Origin: Chloroflexota bacterium
GTDB lineage: Bacteria; Chloroflexota; Anaerolineae; Anaerolineales; UBA4823
DNA length: 9,332 nucleotides
Assembly: GCA_030636125.1 (NCBI GenBank)
Contig: DAOVXM010000066.1
Location: forward strand, 1 to 9,332
Direction: 5' to 3'
A program made the position numbers and the translations under genes. Shown here piece after piece: positions 1-6,227 of this stretch (within the stretch, counting starts at the first letter, position 1; the number at the start of each line of letters is the position of its first letter). The notes below the pieces were generated by a model, which did not search any database, was not told the origin of the DNA, and saw nothing but the letters and a program-made list of their open reading frames with translations.

Positions 1-213
1 ACTGCTAACATGCGCCTGAACGGCAAAATTCACGACGCATCCGTGGCAGGCATCACCCAGCTGCTCACCGGTCAGATGATGGAAAACCTGCCTTTGGCCT
101 GGAAGCTCTTCGTGCGGGGTCGGGTTAAACCCCCACCTCTCCCTCTGGGCGGCGGAAGGTTCCGCAAAATTTACAGAAACGCCCTCGAAAGGGAGGCTAA
201 TGCCAGGATTTGA
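1..213 (+). CDS. hdrC: Heterodisulfide reductase-like subunit C, C-terminal part (5' truncated)
   Basis: This is the last 70 codons of a gene entering from the left edge, in frame from base 1 to the TGA at 211-213. The first ATG, at base 10, is probably internal. HdrC carries two [4Fe-4S] clusters that pass electrons from HdrA to HdrB, but those cluster motifs would lie upstream and cannot be seen. What remains is a helical tail with MMENLPLAWKLFVRGRV followed by a proline-rich stretch and a basic end. It resembles HdrC C-termini, where a leucine-rich helix leads to a KRGR-like segment and prolines. The call rests on this tail plus the position just ahead of hdrB. A C-terminal domain of another ferredoxin-like subunit is the alternative. 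The gap of 61 bases to hdrB shows no clear terminator. Confidence 0.7.
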   Translation, partial: TANMRLNGKIHDASVAGITQLLTGQMMENLPLAWKLFVRGRVKPPPLPLGGGRFRKIYRNALEREANARI

Positions 214-274
214 ATCTTGTTCTAACCTGCTACTTCACATGGTATCAAGGCCTCATCAGCGAAAGGTTTTCTAA

Positions 275-1186
275 ATGAAATACGGTTACTATCCTGGATG
301 TTCCCTCGAAGGCATCAGCGTGGAATATAACCACTCAATGCGCAGCCTGTTCAATGCATTAGATGTGACCGTTGAGGACTTACCAGAATGGATCTGCTGT
401 GGCACTCTCGCCGCTCCTTCGATCTCACGTTTGCTAGGGGTGGCCACCCCATTGTGGAACGTAGCCAGAGCCAAACAGGAAGGGTATGAACAATTGATCG
501 CACCCTGCAGCGCATGTGTTTATCACTTTAAGAACGCTGAGAAGCAGGTGGACAAAGACATCGAGCTGCGCGAAGATGTCGAAGCAGTATTGGAATTACC
601 CCTCTCTGACCTGCCACGTACCGTCCATCCTCTTGAAATCCTGATCAAGGACGGTTTTGAAGAACGGATCAAATCCACTATTATCCGGGATATGTCAGAT
701 TTAAAAGTAGTGTGCTACTACGGCTGTCATATTTCACGCCCAGCTGATGTAATGCAGTTTGATGACCCTGAAGACCCACAAAGCATGGACCTTTTGCTCA
801 ACTGGGCAGGGGTGGAGACGTTGGATTGGTCAAGTAAAGTCGATTGCTGTGGGGCACATTTCAGCCTGATCAGACCTGATATCGTCGTGGATCTGTGCGC
901 CAAACTCGTCGATGCAGCCCTTGAAGCTGGTGCAGATGCGATCGTTGTCGCCTGCCCTATGTGTCATGCCAACCTCGATACCCGCCAGGAGGAGATTGCC
1001 GGCAGGTTGGGACATCCAATCAAACTCCCGGTCCTGTACTTCTCACAAGTGCTGGGGTATGCCTTAGGTTTGGAGCCTAATGTTCTGGGACTGAAGAAAC
1101 ACATCGTTGACCCGCTTCCGTTGATGCTGGAGAAATGCCAGGCGCGGGGCGCAGGATTTGCTCACCTCCCGGAGGTGACAGCATGA
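275..1186 (+). CDS. hdrB: Heterodisulfide reductase-like subunit B, both CCG motifs intact
   Basis: HdrB is the catalytic subunit of heterodisulfide reductase; two noncubane [4Fe-4S] clusters reduce a disulfide. The 303-residue length is normal for the family. Two complete CCG cysteine motifs are visible. The first is C9, C41-C42, C78 and C81; the second is C151 (with an extra C147), C191-C192, C227 and C230. This spacing closely matches the methanogen enzyme as I remember it. No signal peptide or membrane segment is present, so the protein is cytoplasmic. The ATG at 275 has a modest GAAAGG at 261-266, and the family N-terminus MKYGYYPGC begins there. Its stop overlaps the hdrA start (ATGA), so the two are probably translationally coupled. 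The natural disulfide is unknown: bacteria generally lack the CoM-S-S-CoB of methanogens. Related CCG proteins such as lactate-oxidase or GlpC-type subunits are less likely given the neighbours. Confidence 0.93.
   Translation: MKYGYYPGCSLEGISVEYNHSMRSLFNALDVTVEDLPEWICCGTLAAPSISRLLGVATPLWNVARAKQEGYEQLIAPCSACVYHFKNAEKQVDKDIELREDVEAVLELPLSDLPRTVHPLEILIKDGFEERIKSTIIRDMSDLKVVCYYGCHISRPADVMQFDDPEDPQSMDLLLNWAGVETLDWSSKVDCCGAHFSLIRPDIVVDLCAKLVDAALEAGADAIVVACPMCHANLDTRQEEIAGRLGHPIKLPVLYFSQVLGYALGLEPNVLGLKKHIVDPLPLMLEKCQARGAGFAHLPEVTA
1162..1178 (+). promoter_or_regulatory. Hairpin sequestering the hdrA ribosome binding site
   Basis: TCACCTCC at 1162-1169 and GGAGGTGA at 1171-1178 are perfect reverse complements separated by one base. 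A foldable form has a 7-bp stem (1162-1168 with 1172-1178) and a CCG triloop. The right arm is the hdrA Shine-Dalgarno, 4 bases before the ATG at 1183. The left arm equals the anti-Shine-Dalgarno core of bacterial 16S rRNA. Both arms are codons at the end of hdrB, so a ribosome finishing hdrB would open the hairpin. This fits translational coupling; the folding itself is an inference. Confidence 0.55.
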
Positions 1187-4100
1187 TCATTCCTAAAGGC
1201 GCCATCCCCACATTGGCCTCTAAAAATGGCCAGCCAGTCGGTGCGGTGATGGTTGTGGGGGGTGGCATCGCAGGGATGCAGGCTAGCCTGGACCTGGCGG
1301 ATGCCGGCTTTAAAGTGTATCTGGTAGAAAAAGAACCTGCCATCGGGGGTCACATGGCGGCCCTTGATAAAACCTTCCCAACCAATGACTGTGCCATGTG
1401 CACCATAAGTCCCCGGTTAGTATCCACTGCCGGTCACAATAATATTGAGGTATTAACCGATACAGAACTAATCGGGCTAGATGGGGAGGCTGGAAATTTC
1501 ACAGCCAATGTCCGCCGTAATGCGCGCTACATCGATGTAGAGAAATGCACGGCATGTGGTGATTGTGCGGCGGTATGTCCGATAACCCTGGTTGATAATT
1601 TCAATGGCGGACTTAGTCAACGCAAGGCGGCCTATAAACTATATCCTCAAGCCGTCCCCAACGCATACGCCATTGAGAAGAAAGGCATCGCTCCTTGCCG
1701 GGATGCATGCCCGGCAGGACAACGCGCTCAGGGCTATATCGCTCTAATTCGAGAAGGGCGCTACGAAGACGCACTCCGAGTCATCAAAGAGGACAATCCC
1801 TTCCCGGGGATATGCGGCCGGATTTGTAATCATCGCTGTGAAACGGCTTGTAACCGCAACCTGGTTGATGAGCCAATCTCCATCGCCGCGCTAAAACGGT
1901 TCGTGACCGACCAGGTGTACGCCACACCTTACGAACCACCTCAGCCTGCCAAACGAAAATATGATCAACGTGTAGCTGTTATCGGTTCAGGACCTTGTGG
2001 GCTGACAGCTGCCAAAGATCTGGTGCAGGCTGGATATGGTGTGACCGTTTTTGAGGCGCTTCCCGTGGCTGGTGGGATGCTGCGGGTGGGGGTTCCAGAA
2101 TACCGTTTGCCAACCTCGATCGTGAACCGAGAAGTACAAGAGATCATTGACCTGGGGGTTGAACTTCGCTTGAACACGCGCATCGAGAATCTAGATGACC
2201 TCTTTGCGGAGGGTTTCGACTCCGTGCTAATTGCAGTTGGTGCTCACAATGGCAGACGCCTCCCTATTCCAGGTTCAAATCACCCGGAAGTATCCACTGC
2301 AATACATTTTCTACGGGATGTGTGCCTGGGGAAAGGACCGGATATTCGAGGTCGCCACGTGCTGGTGCTCGGTGGAGGAAATGTGGCTCTGGACAGCGCC
2401 CGCACTGCCGTCCGTTTGGGAGCCAAGCAGGTAGACGTCGCCTGTCTGGAGGCTCGCCATGCGATGCTGGCCGACGAACATGAAATTATTGAAGCAGAAG
2501 AAGAAGGCATCCGACTCTTCCCTGAACGAGCCTTCAACCAGATCGTCAACAATAATGGCCACATCACTGGTGTTGAGGCAGTGGATGTGAAATTCATGCA
2601 ATTCGAGGCGGATGGATCACTGACTCTAGAGACGGAACCAAACAGCGAGCACCTCCTGGCGGGAGACATGGTGTTCTTTGCCATTGGACAATCGGCTGGT
2701 TTAGCCGTCATCCCCGAAGATCGCCAGGTTGGCACCACCCGGGGAGGGAATGTAGCAGTCAATCCAAACACATTCTCTACCAGCCATCCAGGGGTATTCG
2801 CAGCGGGCGATGCCACTACTGGAACCGCATTTGTAATCGAGGCTGTAGCTGCAGGTCACCAAGCTGCTGAGAGCATTCTGAAGTATCTACAAGGTGAGGA
2901 GCTTGAAGTTCGTGATCAACCACTGCTGCCGGTGGTCAAAATGAGCCCGACAGAAGTGTCGCTGCGTGTCGCCAGAGGTGAAATTGAACCGGAACCTCGC
3001 CTCCGTATGAGCGCGCTGGAGAGCACTCAGCGCCGTCAAACGTTTGATGAGGTCAACCTGGGCTACACTGAAGAACAGGCACGCGCGGAAGCTGCCCGCT
3101 GCCTGCAGTGTGGAGTTTGCTCGGAGTGCCTTTCATGTTACTACAATTGCGCCGCGGGAGCGATCAATCACGATCAGGTGGCAAGCCTTCAAAATCTCGA
3201 CGTGGGGGCTGTCATCCTGGCCAGCGGTTTTGAGCCCTATGACGCCCACCCGAATGGTGAATATGGCTTGGGTCGCTTTCCTAACGTGGTCACCAGCATG
3301 CAATTTGAACGCGTGCTGTCACCCACCGGTCCCTATAGCGGTCATTTAGTCCGCCCATCGGATGGGCACGAACCTAAACGTATCGCCTGGATCCAATGTG
3401 TCGGCTCTCGAGAGGTTGAGCGTAACTGGTGCTCAGCGGTGTGCTGCATGTATGCCACCAAGCAAGCGATCATCACCCAAGAACATGCACCGGGAACAGA
3501 GTGCACGATTTTCTTCATCGATTTCCGAGCCTATGGCAAGGGATTCGACGCATACTATGAGCGGGCCAAAGAAGAGGGTGTCCGGTATGTCAGGGCGCTG
3601 CCTTCCACGATTAAAGAAAATCCCAATAACGAAGGACTCGAAGTTCACTATGTCCTACCCGACGGAAGCCAGGCTCTAGAAGAATTCGATCTGGTGGTCC
3701 TCTCTGTCGGAATGCAGCCTCCGAATGGCATGACCCAGCTTGCGGGTGATTTAGGTGTTGAACTAACAAGCGATGGTTTCTGCCAGACAACCAACTTATC
3801 TCCCCTGGACACGACTCGCAGTGGAGTGTACGTCTGCGGTCCATTTGCGGAACCAAAGGATATCCCTGAGACAGTGATGTCTGCCAGCGCTGCCGCGGCA
3901 AGAGCGATGACCCTGCTGGCCGAGGCTCGCCATACTCTTGTTCAACCCAAAGAATACCCACCAGAAATCGACGTCTCGGATCAAGCTCCCCGTGTGGGTG
4001 TCTTCGTTTGCCATTGTGGAACGAACATCGCCGGTGTAGTGGATGTGGAAGCCGTCACCGAATATGCTCGTTCTCTCCCCGATGTAGTTTTTGCTGATAA

Positions 4101-5682
4101 CAATCTTTTCACCTGTTCAACCGATTCCCAGACTCGCATCCAGCAGGCAATCAAAGAACAAAACCTCAACCGGGTGGTGGTGGCTTCCTGTACTCCTCGC
4201 ACGCACGAACCGATTTTCCAGGATACCATTCGCCAGGTTGGCCTGAATTTCTATTTATTCGAATTGGCCAATATCCGCGACCAATGTTCCTGGGTACACC
4301 GCGACTTCCCCGAGGAAGCCACTGAGAAAGCTAAAGATTTGGTACGTATGGCGGTAGCTAAAGTTCGGCTGGTAGAACCCTTGCAAAGGAAATGGTTGGA
4401 ATTCAACCACGACGCCCTGATCATCGGCGGCGGATTGGCAGGGATGACCGCCGCGCTCGAGCTGGCTGACCAGGGGTTCAAGATTTCGCTGGTTGAGCGC
4501 CAGGCAGAACTGGGTGGAAATATGCGCCACCTGCATTTCTTACTCAGCCATGCCGACCCCCAGGCGTTATTGGCTGAACTGATCAAGAAAACAATCAATC
4601 ACCCCAACATTTCTACTTTCCTTAATACAGAGGTTGACTCATTCGAGGGCAGTCTGGGTAAGTTCAACAGCACACTCAAGATCGCGCACGGTGAAAATAC
4701 TCCCATCATCCATCACGGTGTGGTGATCGTCGCCACAGGTGCCCAACCCTACCAGCCATCAGAACATCTTTATGGGCAGGATGAGCGTGTTCTCACCCAA
4801 CTGGACTTCGAAGATATTCTCGCCAGGGGATCAACAGAAATCTCTAACCTGAAATCAGTTGTCATGATCCAATGTGTAGGCTCACGCACAAAGGAGCGCC
4901 CTTACTGCAGCCGTATTTGTTGTGGACAGGCCGTGAAGAACGCTTTGCAGATCAAAAAGATCAACCCGGATTGCGAGGTGTATATCCTTTATCAGGATAT
5001 CCGCACCTATGGCCTTTTGGAGAAATATTACCGGCAGGCGCGTCAAGAGGGAGTGATGTTTCTGCGCTTCGAGCCAGAACAACCTCCACAGGTAAAGGCA
5101 GATGGTACCCTGCAGGTGATCATCCATGACGCCATGCTTGAGACGGATATCCTCCTCGAGGCAGATCGCGTGGTTCTATCAGTGGCCACCATCCCCCGGG
5201 AGGATGCCAGTCAACTCGCCCAACTGCTCAAAGTACCACAAATGCAGGATGGCTTTTTCCAAGAAGCGCACATGAAGCTGGCACCGATAGACTTCGCCTC
5301 GGAAGGAATCTTCTTGTGCGGCATGGCGCACTACCCTAAGAAGGCTGTAACAGAGACCGTGATCCAGGCCAAAGCAGCGGCAGGGCGGGCAGGGACGATC
5401 CTCGCCCGGCGGAATCTTGAGATAGAACCGATCACCTCCCATGTACTGGATGACAAATGCGATGGCTGTGCCTATTGTGTTGACCCTTGTCCCTTTGACG
5501 CGATCACGTTGATCGAATACACGAATGAATCTGGCCAGACGAAGAAACGGGTAGTTGTCGATGAGACGATATGCAAGGGCTGCGGCACCTGCCAGGCTAC
5601 CTGTCCCAAGGATGCAATATACGTCTCACACTTTAAGCTGGATTATTTACGAGCTATGACTATGGCCGCCTTGGAGGTGTAA
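1183..5682 (+). CDS. hdrA: Giant HdrA: HdrA unit 1 with nested GltD domain, fused to HdrA unit 2
   Basis: HdrA is the flavin subunit that bifurcates or confurcates electrons between hydrogenase, HdrBC and ferredoxin. This protein has 1499 residues, about twice the usual length. Order of parts: FAD Rossmann motif GGGIAG at 26-31; TFPTNDCAMC at 64-73; [4Fe-4S] ferredoxin cysteines C122, C125, C128 and C132; a GltD-like insert at about 170-639; a six-cysteine cluster C640 to C656; the rest of unit 1 with IQCVGSR and C750, C754-C755. Unit 2 has the HdrA N-terminal domain (C943, C945, C978, C1003), a second FAD motif GGGLAG at 1082-1087, IQCVGSR at 1229-1235, and two C-terminal [4Fe-4S] ferredoxins (C1426-C1436, C1464-C1474). 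The ATG at 1183 is chosen for its GGAGGTG and ATGA overlap; an upstream in-frame ATG at 1135 adds residues unlike the family. No frameshift is seen. HdrL or FAD-dependent oxidoreductase would be equally fair names. Confidence 0.92.
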   Translation: MIIPKGAIPTLASKNGQPVGAVMVVGGGIAGMQASLDLADAGFKVYLVEKEPAIGGHMAALDKTFPTNDCAMCTISPRLVSTAGHNNIEVLTDTELIGLDGEAGNFTANVRRNARYIDVEKCTACGDCAAVCPITLVDNFNGGLSQRKAAYKLYPQAVPNAYAIEKKGIAPCRDACPAGQRAQGYIALIREGRYEDALRVIKEDNPFPGICGRICNHRCETACNRNLVDEPISIAALKRFVTDQVYATPYEPPQPAKRKYDQRVAVIGSGPCGLTAAKDLVQAGYGVTVFEALPVAGGMLRVGVPEYRLPTSIVNREVQEIIDLGVELRLNTRIENLDDLFAEGFDSVLIAVGAHNGRRLPIPGSNHPEVSTAIHFLRDVCLGKGPDIRGRHVLVLGGGNVALDSARTAVRLGAKQVDVACLEARHAMLADEHEIIEAEEEGIRLFPERAFNQIVNNNGHITGVEAVDVKFMQFEADGSLTLETEPNSEHLLAGDMVFFAIGQSAGLAVIPEDRQVGTTRGGNVAVNPNTFSTSHPGVFAAGDATTGTAFVIEAVAAGHQAAESILKYLQGEELEVRDQPLLPVVKMSPTEVSLRVARGEIEPEPRLRMSALESTQRRQTFDEVNLGYTEEQARAEAARCLQCGVCSECLSCYYNCAAGAINHDQVASLQNLDVGAVILASGFEPYDAHPNGEYGLGRFPNVVTSMQFERVLSPTGPYSGHLVRPSDGHEPKRIAWIQCVGSREVERNWCSAVCCMYATKQAIITQEHAPGTECTIFFIDFRAYGKGFDAYYERAKEEGVRYVRALPSTIKENPNNEGLEVHYVLPDGSQALEEFDLVVLSVGMQPPNGMTQLAGDLGVELTSDGFCQTTNLSPLDTTRSGVYVCGPFAEPKDIPETVMSASAAAARAMTLLAEARHTLVQPKEYPPEIDVSDQAPRVGVFVCHCGTNIAGVVDVEAVTEYARSLPDVVFADNNLFTCSTDSQTRIQQAIKEQNLNRVVVASCTPRTHEPIFQDTIRQVGLNFYLFELANIRDQCSWVHRDFPEEATEKAKDLVRMAVAKVRLVEPLQRKWLEFNHDALIIGGGLAGMTAALELADQGFKISLVERQAELGGNMRHLHFLLSHADPQALLAELIKKTINHPNISTFLNTEVDSFEGSLGKFNSTLKIAHGENTPIIHHGVVIVATGAQPYQPSEHLYGQDERVLTQLDFEDILARGSTEISNLKSVVMIQCVGSRTKERPYCSRICCGQAVKNALQIKKINPDCEVYILYQDIRTYGLLEKYYRQARQEGVMFLRFEPEQPPQVKADGTLQVIIHDAMLETDILLEADRVVLSVATIPREDASQLAQLLKVPQMQDGFFQEAHMKLAPIDFASEGIFLCGMAHYPKKAVTETVIQAKAAAGRAGTILARRNLEIEPITSHVLDDKCDGCAYCVDPCPFDAITLIEYTNESGQTKKRVVVDETICKGCGTCQATCPKDAIYVSHFKLDYLRAMTMAALEV
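1690..3099 (+). other. GltD-like NAD(P)H oxidoreductase domain nested within HdrA unit 1
   Basis: Residues about 170-639 of the HdrA fusion have the layout of the glutamate synthase small subunit and NfnB. An N-terminal cluster-binding part holds C172 and C176 (PCRDACPAG), then C211, C215, C219 and C223 (ICGRICNHRCETAC). An FAD motif GSGPCG follows at 268-273, with GGMLRVGVPEYRLP after it. The dinucleotide motif GGGNVALDSAR is at 397-407, and GVFAAGD marks the closing FAD site. In NADPH-using relatives a YRR triplet after the second Rossmann strand contacts the 2'-phosphate; here the aligned residues 421-423 are CLE, which points to NAD(H). The domain likely gives the complex a pyridine-nucleotide port. 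Boundaries are approximate. Confidence 0.88.
3991..5679 (+). other. Second HdrA unit within the fusion
   Basis: Residues 937-1499 repeat the HdrA plan. They start with the family N-terminal domain (RVGVFVCHCGTNIAG, then CTPRTHEP and NIRDQCSWVH), go on to an FAD-binding thioredoxin-reductase-like domain, and end in a double ferredoxin. The unit lacks the TFPTNDCxxC segment and the inserted ferredoxin that unit 1 has; after ELGGNM the chain runs into an unrelated helix (HLHFLLSHADPQ). The double ferredoxin is the probable exit to soluble ferredoxin, or the contact to MvhD encoded directly downstream. Which flavin bifurcates cannot be told from sequence alone. Confidence 0.88.
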
Positions 5683-5687
5683 TTTTG
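5673..5687 (+). promoter_or_regulatory. Ribosome binding site fixing a TTG start for mvhD
   Basis: GGAGGT at 5673-5678 lies inside the last hdrA codons and is followed after 6 bases by TTG at 5685. The nearby ATG at 5689 is in another frame, and the first in-frame ATG falls in the middle of the conserved domain (residue 45), so TTG is the only workable start nearby. Two bases separate the hdrA stop from this start. Confidence 0.75.
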
Positions 5688-6092
5688 AATGATTATGAAC
5701 CCTTGATCATCGCTTATACATGCTACTGGTGCTCCTATACCGCGGCTGACCTGGCAGGAACGTCTCGCATCCAGTATCCCCCCAATATTAGGATCATCCG
5801 CGTTCAATGCAGCGGCATGGTTCATCCCAACCTGGTGATTGATGCACTCACCAATGGCGCGGATGGCGTTCTGATGTGCGGCTGCCATCTAGGGGATTGT
5901 CATTATCGCGAAGGGAATTTGCGTGCCCAATCGCGTGCCGATGCTCTCGACTTGATGCTAGAAGATTTCGACCTTGAACCGGAACGCTACCGTCTTGAGT
6001 GGGTAGCAGCTTCAGAAGGCCCACAATTTGCCAAAGTTGTGACAGATATGGTTGAAGATTTGCGTGAGATAGGACCGAGTGTCTACAAATGA
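5685..6092 (+). CDS. mvhD: MvhD/HdrD-family [2Fe-2S] electron-transfer subunit
   Basis: MvhD connects the hydrogenase pair MvhAG to HdrA and carries one [2Fe-2S] cluster. The 135-residue length is usual. The characteristic cysteines are C13 and C16 (CYWCSYTAADLAG), C42 (VQCSGMV), C65 and C67 (MCGCHLGDC) and C72, followed by HYREGN. The C-terminal block LEWVAASEGPQFAK with EIGPS also fits the family. It starts with TTG at 5685, two bases after hdrA, and sits between hdrA and the hydrogenase genes as expected for a physical bridge. It is a separate gene here, whereas some lineages fuse it to HdrA. The protein is soluble and cytoplasmic. Confidence 0.93.
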   Translation: MNDYEPLIIAYTCYWCSYTAADLAGTSRIQYPPNIRIIRVQCSGMVHPNLVIDALTNGADGVLMCGCHLGDCHYREGNLRAQSRADALDLMLEDFDLEPERYRLEWVAASEGPQFAKVVTDMVEDLREIGPSVYK

Positions 6093-6159
6093 TTCGATGA
6101 AAGAATTATGAGCATTAGAATCCTATCTCGTCCATGTTCTCAGAGAAAAGGAGGATATA

Positions 6160-6225
6160 TTGGAAAGATTATTTTTTTTCGGGCAATGTCTAGAAATAGA
6201 TAAGACTAATAAGGAGGTTGACTGA
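6160..6225 (+). CDS. Possible 21-residue leader peptide before mvhG
   Basis: The mvhD-mvhG spacer (6093-6224) contains a short frame starting at TTG 6160, with AAGGAGG at 6148-6154 five bases upstream. It encodes MERLFFFGQCLEIDKTNKEVD, and its TGA (6223-6225) shares one base with the mvhG ATG (TGATG). A good Shine-Dalgarno and a stop-start overlap suggest a translated leader coupled to mvhG. The frame stays open upstream to a stop at 6109, so a decayed gene fragment is also possible. I recognise no family. Eight consecutive T at 6172-6179 make it AT-rich compared with its neighbours. Chance remains a fair explanation. Confidence 0.25.
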   Translation: MERLFFFGQCLEIDKTNKEVD

Positions 6226-6227
6226 TG
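6211..6227 (+). promoter_or_regulatory. Strong ribosome binding site of mvhG
   Basis: AAGGAGG at 6211-6217 stands 7 bases before the ATG at 6225. The same heptamer occurs 63 bases upstream at 6148-6154. The site fixes the mvhG start and suggests independent high translation of the hydrogenase subunits after the 132-base spacer. Confidence 0.8.

Noticed and set aside
1135..1182. Upstream in-frame ATG that would lengthen HdrA by 16 residues
   Set aside because: It lies 52 bases inside hdrB, its GGAG is only 2 bases from the ATG, and the added residues look unlike HdrA; the ATG at 1183 has a better-placed site and the ATGA overlap.
2280..2816. 178-codon minus-strand frame opposite the GltD part of hdrA
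   Set aside because: The serine- and proline-rich low-complexity translation, without motifs, is a shadow of the real gene.
6121..6152. Interrupted inverted repeat (TCCT-TCTC with GAGA-AGGA) covering the first AAGGAGG of the spacer
   Set aside because: Two 4-bp helices with an internal loop and a 13-base loop are too weak to claim a regulatory structure.
6108..6203. 31-codon frame from ATG in the mvhD-mvhG spacer
   Set aside because: No good ribosome binding site, no recognisable sequence, and it overlaps the better-supported short TTG frame.
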